From Pseudoalteromonas rubra (GTDB lineage: Bacteria; Pseudomonadota; Gammaproteobacteria; Enterobacterales; Alteromonadaceae), in contig NZ_PNCI01000033.1 of assembly GCF_005887095.1 (NCBI RefSeq), positions 1-48,604 of the forward strand: a stretch of 48,604 nt of DNA, written 5' to 3'. How positions within the stretch are numbered: position 1 is the first letter of the stretch; every line of letters starts with the position of its first letter. Both the position numbers and the translations under genes were made by a program. This document shows, piece by piece, positions 19,844 through 29,005 of this stretch. A model generated the notes under the pieces. It was given only the letters and a program-made list of their open reading frames with translations, made no database searches and was not told the DNA's origin.

Positions 19844-21118
19844 ATGAGTAATACCCCAGAAGGGCTCTCTGCAGCAGCACTCGCTGATAGGGAAAGCCAA
19901 AGTAGTCGGGGTCGCTGGACACAACATGACACCAACTGGGTTCTGAGCCTGTTTGGTACCGCTGTCGGCGCCGGTATTTTATTTCTGCCTATCAATATTG
20001 GTATCGGTGGGTTCTGGCCACTAATGATCATGGCAATACTGGCCTTTCCCATGACCTACCTGGCTCACCGAGGACTGGCACGGTTCGTTCTGTCTTCCGG
20101 GCATAAAGATAGTGATTTTACCGACGTCGTTGAAGAGCATTTTGGCGCAGCATCTGGCCGCTTAATCTCACTGCTGTACTTCTTTTCAATCTTCCCAATT
20201 CTGTTGATTTACGGTGTTGGTCTGACCAACACCGTAGACAGCTTCATGGTGAATCAGCTGGAGATGGCATCGCCTCCCAGAGTGTTACTTTCCGGCCTGC
20301 TGGTTGCGGGCACGATTGCCATTATGCTGGGTGGTGAAAAGCTGTTACTACGTGCATTTGCGTTACTGGTCTACCCACTGGTTGCCATCCTGCTTTTGCT
20401 GTCACTGTATCTGATCCCACACTGGCAAGCACCCGTTGTGGCAACGCCGGACATCGCCACCCTGAGTGAAACGCTGTGGTTGTCTGTGCCAATTATTGTC
20501 TTTTCATTCAGCCATGCTGCGGCCATTTCAAGCTTTGCCAATGCCCAGCGCCGTCATTATGCACACAGTGCCACACACAAAGCTGAAGCCATTCTGCGTA
20601 ATACTTCGCTCATGCTGATTGTCTTCGTGCTGCTCTTTGTCTTTTCGTGTGTATTGTCACTGAGCCCCGAGCAAATGCGCGAAGCCAAAGAAGCCAACGT
20701 GTCTGTTTTATCTTATCTTGCCAATGTGTATGACAATCCGTTTATTGCCATGCTGGGTCCACTGGTCGCCTTTATTGCCATTACCTCATCCTTCCTTGGC
20801 CACTTTCTGGGGGCACGCGAGAGCTTTAACGGTCTGCTGAGCAAGCAGTCATCTTTATCTGTGGGTTTGATAGATAAACTGGGTGTGGGCCTGATGTTTA
20901 TCGCCATTTGGGTATGTGCGGTGATGAACCCCAGTATTCTGGATATGATGGGTGCCATCTCAGGACCCATTATTGCCATGATCCTCTTTATCATGCCAAC
21001 CATTGCTATTTTTAAGGTACCGACGCTACAAAAGTACCGTCACCATCTTGGCACCTATTTTATCCTGATAGTCGGCCTCTTAGCTGTCTCTGCACTGCTG
21101 TATAACATGGCGGGTTAA
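19844..21118 (+). CDS. sdaC: Serine/threonine proton symporter SdaC (HAAAP family)
   Basis: A 424-residue inner-membrane permease with about 11 helices, close to E. coli SdaC in length and in motif. The first helix region LSLFGTAVGAGILFLPINIGIGGFWPLMIMAILAFPMTYLAHRGLARFVLS, the block VEEHFGAASGRLISLLYFFSIFPILLIYGVGLTNTVDSFM, the VFSFSHAAAISSFA segment and FLGHFLGARESFNGL are hallmarks of the family. SdaC imports L-serine with protons for catabolism. AGGAC precedes the ATG. No serine deaminase gene (sdaA) is adjacent. A terminator overlaps its 3' flank. Confidence 0.9.
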   Translation: MSNTPEGLSAAALADRESQSSRGRWTQHDTNWVLSLFGTAVGAGILFLPINIGIGGFWPLMIMAILAFPMTYLAHRGLARFVLSSGHKDSDFTDVVEEHFGAASGRLISLLYFFSIFPILLIYGVGLTNTVDSFMVNQLEMASPPRVLLSGLLVAGTIAIMLGGEKLLLRAFALLVYPLVAILLLLSLYLIPHWQAPVVATPDIATLSETLWLSVPIIVFSFSHAAAISSFANAQRRHYAHSATHKAEAILRNTSLMLIVFVLLFVFSCVLSLSPEQMREAKEANVSVLSYLANVYDNPFIAMLGPLVAFIAITSSFLGHFLGARESFNGLLSKQSSLSVGLIDKLGVGLMFIAIWVCAVMNPSILDMMGAISGPIIAMILFIMPTIAIFKVPTLQKYRHHLGTYFILIVGLLAVSALLYNMAG

Positions 21119-21141
21119 GCCGTAGTACTGGCAGTCAATTG

Positions 21142-21166
21142 AAAAGGGCCTAAGCGCCCTTTTTTT
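21142..21166. terminator. Rho-independent terminator shared by convergent genes
   Basis: AAAGGGC (21143-21149) pairs with GCCCTTT (21156-21162) and is followed by T residues, a typical terminator for sdaC. The hairpin contains the last codons and the stop codon of the convergent GGDEF gene, so the same DNA has a coding and a termination role. Confidence 0.85.
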
Positions 21167-22082
21167 CCGCCACACAGGCCTGATTCCGGCCCTGGTGTTT
21201 TGCGTTGTAGAGCGCTTCATCCGCCGCAGCAATCAGCTGCGCTAAATCCTGATAGTGCTCACCCCGATTATTGCTCGCAACACCCGCACTGATAGTAACC
21301 ACCCCAAACTCCGAATCTTCATGGACAATGTCCAGCGCTTTGACGGCATCAACAAATTGATCGGCAAGCTGTTTCGCCCCGTCAGGCTCTGTGTCTGGTA
21401 GTAAGATGGCAAACTCCTCGCCACCGTAGCGATATACCCCATCCATTGGTCTGCGTATCTGGCCATCAATCGCACTGGCAACGGCTTTGAGGGCATCATC
21501 CCCATTAAGGTGACCATATCGATCATTAAACTTCTTAAAGTGATCGATATCCAGCATCACCACAGAGCAAGTGTGTTGCTGACGAACGCTCTGTTTGAAC
21601 TGACGCGCTCCTTCCATATCAAAAAAGCGCCGGTTGAATACTTTTGTCAGGCCATCGTAATACGAATAGCGCTTGAGCGTATCGGCCTGCTGTTTGTATT
21701 TTAAATGAGTTTTAACCCTGTTAATCAGAGTCTTGGCTACGATGGGTTTAGGAATGAAGTCAACCGCGCCAGCATCCCAGCACAAGTCTTGCTGTTGCTC
21801 ACTGATATTGGAGGTCACAAAAATAATGGGAATATCAGACAGCCCTTCCATTTCCTGTAGCTGTTTGCAGGCTTCGACTCCAGACATACCTTCCAATACC
21901 CAATCCATCAGGATCAGGTCTGGCGGTGTAGCACGGCAAAACTCAATTGCCTTTTCGCCAGATGTCACCATATGTACCGAACAAATCCCCTCTAAAAAGC
22001 ACGAGATGACTTTTTGCGTCAGCATTGAGTCTTCAACAATCAACACCAGACTCTCGCTCAGGTCTTCAATTTCCTTAAACAA
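21150..22082 (-). CDS. Response regulator with diguanylate cyclase (GGDEF) output
   Basis: A cytoplasmic c-di-GMP synthase of about 310 residues. The N-terminal receiver (SLVLIVEDSMLTQKVIS, phosphoacceptor Asp in LILMDWVLEG near residue 60, TSN and KPI switch residues) is joined by a helix to a GGDEF domain with intact active site GGEEF (about 220-224) and an inhibitory I-site RPMD five residues upstream. Phosphorylation should promote dimerisation and cyclase activity. No cognate kinase is adjacent. The frame runs to a TTG at 22118; I prefer the TTG at 22080-22082, but no start has a strong ribosome site. The stop codon lies in the loop of the sdaC terminator. Confidence 0.9.
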   Translation of the reverse strand: MFKEIEDLSESLVLIVEDSMLTQKVISCFLEGICSVHMVTSGEKAIEFCRATPPDLILMDWVLEGMSGVEACKQLQEMEGLSDIPIIFVTSNISEQQQDLCWDAGAVDFIPKPIVAKTLINRVKTHLKYKQQADTLKRYSYYDGLTKVFNRRFFDMEGARQFKQSVRQQHTCSVVMLDIDHFKKFNDRYGHLNGDDALKAVASAIDGQIRRPMDGVYRYGGEEFAILLPDTEPDGAKQLADQFVDAVKALDIVHEDSEFGVVTISAGVASNNRGEHYQDLAQLIAAADEALYNAKHQGRNQACVAEKKGA

Positions 22083-22298
22083 AGTGCATTTACCTATTAC
22101 TGTGATTCTTCGGCTCAACCTAGACCGGTTTTTTTCGGTCCCGATTGCAATTATAGCAGGCGCACAAATAAATACCCGTTAACATGTTATGACTAACTTA
22201 TCATGCGTCTGTGCTTTATGAAATGGATTTGAAGCTTAAGATCAGTAATTTAACCCTCTCAAGTCTGTATGTTTTTTACACACAAACAGTACATATCA

Positions 22299-23105
22299 TT
22301 AACGCGCTTGTTTCAGACTGTGCTGTCTGCGCCACAGCGCAGGCGTCACCCCATAGGCAGCCTTAAACTGACGAATAAAATGAGTGGTGTCTGACCAACC
22401 AAGCTCTTCAACCAAGGTCGCAATCGGGGTATGCGTATGCATGAGGCGATTACAGGCTTCACCAAGCCGCTTTTTTGTGAGCCATTGTCCGACTGAATAA
22501 CCCGTTTCTCGTTTAAATAGAGTGGCCAGATAAGGGGCACTCACGAACACCGCGTCGGCCACCCCCTGCAAAGAAACCGGCTGCAACCCCTGACTCTCTA
22601 TGTAGGACAGTGCCGCGACCACTTTAGGATGCATGCCCGCACGCCAGCTAACGGGTTGTTGCGCCAGTGACACTTCGTGCAGCAGCAAAAATACAAAGCT
22701 CTTCATGACCTCCAGTGGCAATGCCTGCTGCAACGCCAGTTCAAACTCCTGATATAAAGTCTGAACAAATTCGACGCGCTCACCTGACAAGGTCAATGCA
22801 GGTAAAGCACCCAGGCGCACCTGCTGAAAAGGTTGCAATAAAGTGGCATCGGGTTCAAGCCCCAGGCAATCAGGGCAAAAGCTCATCCAGTGAACATGTA
22901 AGTCGGACCCCGACAATAAAGTATGTGGCATCCCGCCGGGCACCAGCACAAACATGCCCTGCGTGGCGGTAAAAGTCTCCCCATGTAACATATCCAGTGA
23001 GCCTGAACGAATAAAACTTAAAACACTCTCGCTGTGTGTGCCATGCGGCTCTTGTGCCAGCCTGGCCACTTTCATCTGACCACAGGCTGCAACATGATTA
23101 GTCAT
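22299..23105 (-). CDS. AraC-family transcriptional regulator with cupin sensor
   Basis: A 268-residue regulator. Residues about 25-100 form a cupin-like ligand domain (SVLSFIRSGSLDMLHGE, GMFVLVPGGMPHTLL, HVHWMSF), and the C terminus carries two AraC helix-turn-helix motifs (SLQGVADAVFVSAPYLATLFKRETGYSVGQWLTKKRLGEACNRL and PIATLVEELGWSDTTHFIRQFKAAYGVTPALWRR). Cupin AraC proteins typically sense sugars or small metabolites. It is divergent from the membrane protein at 23229, across a 123-bp gap, so it probably controls that unit. No strong ribosome site precedes the ATG. Confidence 0.9.
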   Translation of the reverse strand: MTNHVAACGQMKVARLAQEPHGTHSESVLSFIRSGSLDMLHGETFTATQGMFVLVPGGMPHTLLSGSDLHVHWMSFCPDCLGLEPDATLLQPFQQVRLGALPALTLSGERVEFVQTLYQEFELALQQALPLEVMKSFVFLLLHEVSLAQQPVSWRAGMHPKVVAALSYIESQGLQPVSLQGVADAVFVSAPYLATLFKRETGYSVGQWLTKKRLGEACNRLMHTHTPIATLVEELGWSDTTHFIRQFKAAYGVTPALWRRQHSLKQAR

Positions 23106-23228
23106 CTTAATTTCACCCGCAATCTTAAAATAAGCCGATTAAATCAAAAACCCAACAATAACACCAGTTAGCTTTATTGAGAATAATAGACACAGATAAA
23201 ACAATACACCGATTTTAAGGAGGCACGC

Positions 23229-23654
23229 ATGACTTTATCACTCGTTTTGATGGGGCTGTCTATTCATGTACTTGTGTGGGAAAAGTTACCCGACTGGGGT
23301 ACCTGGTTCAACGCTTTGGTGAAGCGTTTGCCGGCACCACTGGCCTATTTGTATTCAGTCTGGCATTGCCCGTACTGCTTTGGTTTCTGGGCTGCCTTAA
23401 TCTTACAACTGCTCACTGGAGTCTATACTTTGCCTGAGCTGACCACTTTAACCGAGTCATTTGGTCTGGCTGGTACAATGATCGGTATGGGTCTGGATGC
23501 GCTGGTCACGGCGTTACTGATCATGATTGGCAGCCTGGCTCTGAAAGCACTCGCATTACCGGCAATAAAAGGGCACGAGCTCACTCAGGCATTTAAAGCA
23601 GGCATGTCAGAAGCGCAAGTCAACACAAAGGAGCAAGTTCATGACAAAGCTTGA
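23229..23654 (+). CDS. DUF1360-like membrane protein
   Basis: A 141-residue protein with about three hydrophobic segments (SLVLMGLSIHVLVW; HCPYCFGFWAALILQLLTGVY; ALVTALLIMIGSLALKALALP). The motif CPYCFGFW (C-x-x-C-x-G-x-W) is the signature I associate with DUF1360 membrane proteins of unknown function. A strong ribosome site TAAGGAGG lies before the ATG. It overlaps the GNAT gene that follows by 14 bp, indicating translational coupling, and is divergent from an AraC regulator. Confidence 0.75.
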   Translation: MTLSLVLMGLSIHVLVWEKLPDWGTWFNALVKRLPAPLAYLYSVWHCPYCFGFWAALILQLLTGVYTLPELTTLTESFGLAGTMIGMGLDALVTALLIMIGSLALKALALPAIKGHELTQAFKAGMSEAQVNTKEQVHDKA

Positions 23655-24162
23655 ATTCAGTACGGCCAGGTTAGAGGTCATCCCCGCATCCTTACTGGTC
23701 AACGAGCTCAGCCCGGCACAGTCAAATCAGTTAATACACTTGCTGACACCGAATACGGTGCACTTTTTACCCGAAGACTGGCAACACTGCCCACAAACTT
23801 CGGCTCAGCTTATTGATTGGATAAAGGACAAACTCACACACTGTGACCTGTTGCTGGTGCGAGATAAACAAGCACAGTGCCTCGGCCTGACAATGTTGTA
23901 CTTTTCAACCAATACGATACAACTTGGCTATTTGATAGGCGAAGCACACTGGGGTCAGGGTTATGCCAGTGAGCTACTACAGGGGCTGGTGACTCACCTG
24001 CGAGAAATCCAGCCTGATGCCAGACTCAACGCCGGCGTTGCAGCCGATAACCCCGCTTCAATAAAAGTGCTGGAAAAAGCGGGCTTTGTACTTTGCCAGA
24101 CTCAGTCGCCAAATAGCAGCTCGCAGCTGTATTATACTTTATCTTTGGCTGGTTTGACTTGA
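23641..24162 (+). CDS. GNAT-family N-acetyltransferase, RimJ/RimL type
   Basis: A 173-residue acetyltransferase starting TKLEFSTARLEVIPASLL, the N-terminal pattern of Acetyltransf_3 (RimJ/RimL) enzymes. The acetyl-CoA motif is QLGYLIGEAHWGQGYASELLQGLVTHL, followed by RLNAGVAADNPASIKVLEKAGF. Enzymes of this type acetylate protein N termini, aminoglycosides or amino acids; the substrate here is unknown. AAGGAGC lies before the ATG, inside the DUF1360-like gene, with which it overlaps by 14 bp. Confidence 0.87.
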   Translation: MTKLEFSTARLEVIPASLLVNELSPAQSNQLIHLLTPNTVHFLPEDWQHCPQTSAQLIDWIKDKLTHCDLLLVRDKQAQCLGLTMLYFSTNTIQLGYLIGEAHWGQGYASELLQGLVTHLREIQPDARLNAGVAADNPASIKVLEKAGFVLCQTQSPNSSSQLYYTLSLAGLT

Positions 24163-24233
24163 GCGCGTACCTCGCATCTGCTACTTTGCTTCGCAATTAA
24201 CAATAACTTGCGGAGCACGACCTGGTAAGGTCC

Positions 24234-27200
24234 ATGAGCATGCACTATACCCCTTTCAGTCAGACACAAATAACAGAACTCCTGACACGCTACGCGCAGC
24301 TGCCTAAAGAACAACAGATCATGCTGGAGGTCCTGGCATTGATCGGCAAACCAGTCGCAATAAGTAAACTAAAACGTTTGCTAAAGTTATTGGTTGAAGC
24401 ACAGGTTCACGACTTAGCCGCGCTCAGTCAGGGTATGCTACCAGAACAAAGAACCACTCTGGCAGAAGCCGGGTTGTTGATCAGCAATCAAAAGGGCCTC
24501 AGGGTGCAGCCGCTCATTGAAGCCTCTTTGTGTCACAACGCGTTGCGTGAAGATCGCTTTATGAGCACTTTGAATTACGCCGAACAAGTCGTGCCTATAA
24601 TTAATCTGTATGAATGGGAACGTGATTTTTCGGACGAACAGCGATTTATCCGCGACCTGCTCATGCTTGGCCAATATGACAAAGCCGCGGACCTGCTGTC
24701 GTTTCACAAGAATCCGCAATACTTGGATCATTACACCAACCAGGTGTTAGTCGATACGCTGTTTTTTCCGGCAGACGCCGACCGTCTGGCTGAGCTACCG
24801 CCGCTGCTACTATATCAGGCGTGTGCCACATTAGTTCATTCCTTACAAAGTGACTGTCAGAATAATTTTGCCGCGCTCAAGCTGATAGAGCAGCTTTGTC
24901 AGCGTCAGCCTGACAATCAACTGCTGCACTGCTTACTGGCCGAGCAATATCTGTATCGTGCACAGTTGGATCAATGTATCGCCAGTCTTGGCAACGACAC
25001 CAGCTGCTATGCATTGCAGTTACGTGCCATTGTGGCCATGTGCTCTGGCGAGCAGCAAACCGCACATGCATTATTTGAACAAGCCATCGTGGCCAAAAAC
25101 AAACTGGCCCGACGCAAACAGCAATATCTGGGTGGCCTGCCAGGTCTGTTTCATAAACTGACCGTTCTGGTCGAGGCCTGCCAGGGTCAGCCCCAGCTGT
25201 TTAAAACAGTGCGCCAGTTGGCTCGGGCCGAAGCTGCGGATAAAAAAGCACCCACATTTAACTACGCCATCCTGAACTTACTGGAGTATCTTGCCGCGTG
25301 CCTCGATGACGCTCAGACATTCAGCGAGCAATATCAAGATTATGAAGTACTCAGGAATACGCAGCCCTTTGATTTTGCCCTGCTACAGTTACTGATTGCC
25401 CTTGCTACACAGTGGACGGGTGCCCGCGCACAAGCAGCCAGGCTTAATCGCCTCAGCGAGGCTTGTACGACTTTCAGCACAATGCAGCAACCTTTGTTTG
25501 CCAGTATGGGGGCGGATCTTTTGCTGCTCCATCAGTCTCCGGTCCCCAGCCTACCTCAGCGATTGGTGCTCAACTTCGCCAATCTGATAGAACAAAAAAG
25601 CGGCTGGGAACTGGCACTGGAAAAGCTGCAAAACCTGGCACCAAATCACGCAGCCACTGAGGATAAATCACCACAGAGCCATCGACTCATCTGGCAGCTT
25701 GAGCAATCACGATTTGACCTCACCCTGAAGCCTCGGGAGCAAAAACTGGGGAAACAAGGCTGGAGCAAGGGCCGCAATGTCGCGCTGAAGAGGTTAATCG
25801 ACGAGCCCGAAAGCTTTGAATACCTGAGCGACAAGGATAAAGAGATCATTGCGGCCATTCGGGTATATGAAAACCACAGCTACTATGGTGGACGCACATT
25901 TGAGCTCGAAGGCGCAAGTGCGCTAAGCGCAGCGGCGGGCGCTCAAAACCTGTATCTGGGCGAGGATTTAAATACAGAAATTGAACTGACCGAATATCCG
26001 GCTGAGCTTCAGATCAGCGATAACGGCGATGAGCTGATGATGTCGATCCCTAACCTGCCTCAAGGTATAGACTACCGGATGCAGCTGGATGAACATGCCA
26101 GACAGGACGAATACGCCTTCTATTCACTTCAGGGGCATCGCTATGGGTTTACCCTGTTCACACGTCAGCACTTGCAAGTGGCAGAGATCATCGGTGAGAG
26201 CGGGTTGGTGGTACCCAAAGCCGCCAAACCCAAGCTGCTCGAAAGTATCACAGCTATTGCCCCTTTACTGAATATTCAATCCGATCTCGAAGGGGTAGAA
26301 ACCGGACTAAGCACAGTGGAGCCAGCCGAAGAGCTGGTGGTCAACATCACCCCCTACCAGGGCGGTTTGGAGTTTCATTGTGTCAGTATGCCATTTGGCG
26401 ATCAGGGTCCGATGTTGCATCCAGGCATTGGCAGTCCCAATTTGACAACAGAAATTGATAACAAACGGGTAGCCACTCAGCGCAACTTAGCCCAGGAGCA
26501 ATGCTGGCTGGAGTTGCTGGATGAACACTGCCCGGCATTCCTGGCTATGTCCGACAATCGACTGCAACTGGACGACCTGGAAATGGCGCTGGAAGCCTTG
26601 GAACAGCTCGAGCAATGTGTTGCAAAGCCTGTGAATGAATTGACATTAAGACTGCGCTGGCCAAGAGGGAAGAAATTCCGTCTCAGCAAACCACTTGAGT
26701 CCCAACATCTAGCCCTGGCCATGAGCAAACAGAATCAGTGGTTTGACGTGACCGGAGAGCTTAAGGTCGATGATGCACAGGTCATTGAGCTGAAAAAACT
26801 GTTAAGTTTGATGGCCACCAGCCATGGCCGCTTTGTCAGCCTGGACGGTGAACAAATTTTGGCACTGTCTCAAGACTTGCGTAATCAACTCGCCCAGCTT
26901 GATACGGTAACCGATGAGGGTCAATTCCACCCGCTTGCCAGTGGTCAGGTGGCCGAAGCCACCGCAGGCATGCGCATGAAAACTCTGCCAGCCTGGGAAG
27001 AACAAAGCAAAAAAATGTACCAAGCCAATGCACTGACACTCACCGTTCCTCCCACCTTGCAGGCGCAACTGCGCGATTACCAGCTGGCGGGATTCGATTG
27101 GGCGATGCGCCTGGCTCACTGGGGGGCCGGAGCCTGCCTGGCCGATGACATGGGACTGGGCAAAACCTTACAAGCTCTGGCCGTGATCCTGGCACGCGCC

Positions 27201-28475
27201 AGTGAAGGGCCAACCCTGATCATCGCGCCAACTTCTGTGTGTTTTAACTGGCAACAGGAAGCGAGTAAGTTTGCACCTGCTTTAAACATGATGCTGTTTA
27301 GCGATCATAACAGTGCGCAAGAGCGCGAGCAGTTGTTAACTCAGGCAGGCCCATTTGATTGCGTAGTGATCAGTTATGGTCTGTTGCAGCGTCAGGCTGA
27401 ACTGTTAAAAGCCAAGCAATGGCATACCATCATCGCCGATGAGGCGCAGGCGCTGAAAAACCCGCTGGCCAAACGCACTGTGGCAGCTTGTGCTCTCAAG
27501 GGCGAATTTAAGATGATCACCACAGGCACCCCAATAGAAAACAACCTGACCGAATTGTGGTCACTGTTTCGTTTCATAAACCCCGGATTACTCGGCAATC
27601 TGAAGCGCTTTAATGCCCGTTTTTCACAGCCCATGGAAAATGCCGAACAAGACAAGCTCGCGGCACATAAAGCGCGTCAAAGCCTAAAGCAGTTGGTAAA
27701 GCCCTTTATTCTGCGGCGCCTGAAAAGCCAGGTTCTCACTGAGCTGCCAGAAAAAACCGAAATCAATCTGACTGTCTCGCTCAGCGATGATGAGATGAAT
27801 TTTTATGAAGCGCTACGACAGCATGCCATCGATCAGATCACCGAATCTGCCAGCACCAGCTCAACAGCGGAACAGCGAATAAAAATGCTGGCAGAGCTGA
27901 CTAAGCTCCGCCAGGCCTGCTGTCACCCTAAACTGGTCATGGCAGAAAGCACGCTGCCCAGCAGTAAGCTGGATGCACTGGGTGAGCTGCTCGATGAATT
28001 ACGGCAAAATAACCATAAGGCGCTCATTTTCAGCCAGTTTGTGGGTCACCTTCAGATCATTAAAACACTCCTTGAAGAACGTGCAATAGCTTATCAGTAC
28101 CTGGATGGTAGTACACCTGCCACACAACGTCAGGAGCGCGTTAATGCGTTTCAGCGTGGTAATGGCGAAGTGTTTTTGATCAGCCTAAAAGCCGGAGGCT
28201 CAGGCTTGAACCTCACCGCTGCCGACTATGTGATCCATATGGATCCCTGGTGGAACCCGGCTGTCGAAGCACAGGCATCTGACAGGGCTCATCGCATGGG
28301 TCAGCAACGTCCGGTGACTATCTATCGCCTCATCGCCAAGAACACCATAGAAGAGAAAATAGTCGCGCTGCACCAGCACAAACGAGACCTGGCGGATCAA
28401 TTGCTGGCAGGCAACGAGCAGGCTGGCAAGCTGTCGGTCGAGGATATGCTTAACTTACTCAAAGAGGCCTTTTAA
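24234..28475 (+). CDS. SNF2-family DNA helicase/ATPase with long N-terminal region
   Basis: A 1413-residue protein. The last 470 residues form a complete SNF2 motor: motif I DDMGLGKT (about 970-977), motif II DEAQ (about 1069-1072), TTGTPIENNLTELWSLF, then the C-terminal lobe with FSQFVGHL, LKAGGSGLNLTAADYVIHMDPWWNPAVEAQA and DRAHRMGQQRPV (about 1345-1360). The motif order and lengths match bacterial RapA/HepA-like and SNF2_N helicases that translocate on dsDNA. The first 930 residues are not a family I can name; residues about 150-450 look like a helical, TPR-like solenoid with repeated Leu/Ala patterns. It begins 71 bp after the GNAT gene, with AAGG before the ATG. Possible DNA-repair or defence role, not shown by the sequence. 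Confidence 0.88.
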   Translation: MSMHYTPFSQTQITELLTRYAQLPKEQQIMLEVLALIGKPVAISKLKRLLKLLVEAQVHDLAALSQGMLPEQRTTLAEAGLLISNQKGLRVQPLIEASLCHNALREDRFMSTLNYAEQVVPIINLYEWERDFSDEQRFIRDLLMLGQYDKAADLLSFHKNPQYLDHYTNQVLVDTLFFPADADRLAELPPLLLYQACATLVHSLQSDCQNNFAALKLIEQLCQRQPDNQLLHCLLAEQYLYRAQLDQCIASLGNDTSCYALQLRAIVAMCSGEQQTAHALFEQAIVAKNKLARRKQQYLGGLPGLFHKLTVLVEACQGQPQLFKTVRQLARAEAADKKAPTFNYAILNLLEYLAACLDDAQTFSEQYQDYEVLRNTQPFDFALLQLLIALATQWTGARAQAARLNRLSEACTTFSTMQQPLFASMGADLLLLHQSPVPSLPQRLVLNFANLIEQKSGWELALEKLQNLAPNHAATEDKSPQSHRLIWQLEQSRFDLTLKPREQKLGKQGWSKGRNVALKRLIDEPESFEYLSDKDKEIIAAIRVYENHSYYGGRTFELEGASALSAAAGAQNLYLGEDLNTEIELTEYPAELQISDNGDELMMSIPNLPQGIDYRMQLDEHARQDEYAFYSLQGHRYGFTLFTRQHLQVAEIIGESGLVVPKAAKPKLLESITAIAPLLNIQSDLEGVETGLSTVEPAEELVVNITPYQGGLEFHCVSMPFGDQGPMLHPGIGSPNLTTEIDNKRVATQRNLAQEQCWLELLDEHCPAFLAMSDNRLQLDDLEMALEALEQLEQCVAKPVNELTLRLRWPRGKKFRLSKPLESQHLALAMSKQNQWFDVTGELKVDDAQVIELKKLLSLMATSHGRFVSLDGEQILALSQDLRNQLAQLDTVTDEGQFHPLASGQVAEATAGMRMKTLPAWEEQSKKMYQANALTLTVPPTLQAQLRDYQLAGFDWAMRLAHWGAGACLADDMGLGKTLQALAVILARASEGPTLIIAPTSVCFNWQQEASKFAPALNMMLFSDHNSAQEREQLLTQAGPFDCVVISYGLLQRQAELLKAKQWHTIIADEAQALKNPLAKRTVAACALKGEFKMITTGTPIENNLTELWSLFRFINPGLLGNLKRFNARFSQPMENAEQDKLAAHKARQSLKQLVKPFILRRLKSQVLTELPEKTEINLTVSLSDDEMNFYEALRQHAIDQITESASTSSTAEQRIKMLAELTKLRQACCHPKLVMAESTLPSSKLDALGELLDELRQNNHKALIFSQFVGHLQIIKTLLEERAIAYQYLDGSTPATQRQERVNAFQRGNGEVFLISLKAGGSGLNLTAADYVIHMDPWWNPAVEAQASDRAHRMGQQRPVTIYRLIAKNTIEEKIVALHQHKRDLADQLLAGNEQAGKLSVEDMLNLLKEAF

Positions 28476-28478
28476 AGG

Positions 28479-28500
28479 CTGGCCACAACACAGTGGCCAG
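28479..28500. terminator. Hairpin between convergent genes
   Basis: A perfect 8-bp stem, CTGGCCAC with GTGGCCAG, with a 6-nt loop, lies just after the SNF2 stop codon and before the convergent gene. It lacks a T-run on either strand, so it may be a weak or Rho-assisted terminator. Confidence 0.55.
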
Positions 28501-28509
28501 CGCTGCGTA

Positions 28510-28995
28510 TTAATGGTGGTGATGGCTGAGCAATGGCTGAGAAGAAAACTGGTGCAATACCAGATCAGGCTCAGCCAAATTAACAAACACCGACCCCATG
28601 ACGGTATTGCCTTTCCAGGTCCAGTTCTCGTGCTGATGGCTGTTTAGCGATACCGCAATCTGATTGACCCCTTCCTGAAACCAGCTGGCCGGCAAGTGTA
28701 CATCTTGACCATAGACACGCATTTTTTTCTCCCCATTGATAAACAGATGAGCATGACCGGTCAGAGTTTGCTGTTTACGCTCCGCCTCGGCAGGCGAATT
28801 TAGCACATAGTTGGCAATGCCAATTGTCAGATTCAGACCATCTGTTTGGTCACGCACAACCGTCAGAGATACCCTGGGTAACTGGCTTTGCTGCTTAATT
28901 TCCAGGCTTTTATGTTGATGAATGGCGGTATCAGCTAACGCCACCGTGCTGCTAACACACAGGCATGCAGCAATGATCAGTGCGAATATTTTCAT
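28510..28995 (-). CDS. Secreted protein of unknown function with C-terminal His tail
   Basis: I do not recognise the family. The ATG at 28993-28995 is chosen because AGGGGCAAATC precedes it and it gives a clean signal peptide (MKIFALIIAACLCVSSTVALA). The mature protein, about 140 residues, has strand-like segments (SLTVVRDQTDGLNLTIGIANYVLN; GHAHLFINGEKKMRVYGQDVHLP; QIAVSLNSHQHENWTWKGNTVMGSVFV) and ends in LLSHHHH, with further His residues inside (HQHK, GHAH, SHQH). The pattern suggests a periplasmic metal-binding beta protein. It starts 10 bp after the end of the YHYH reading frame and is almost certainly in one operon with it. Confidence 0.7.
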   Translation of the reverse strand: MKIFALIIAACLCVSSTVALADTAIHQHKSLEIKQQSQLPRVSLTVVRDQTDGLNLTIGIANYVLNSPAEAERKQQTLTGHAHLFINGEKKMRVYGQDVHLPASWFQEGVNQIAVSLNSHQHENWTWKGNTVMGSVFVNLAEPDLVLHQFSSQPLLSHHHH

Positions 28996-29005
28996 TGATT
29001 TGCCC

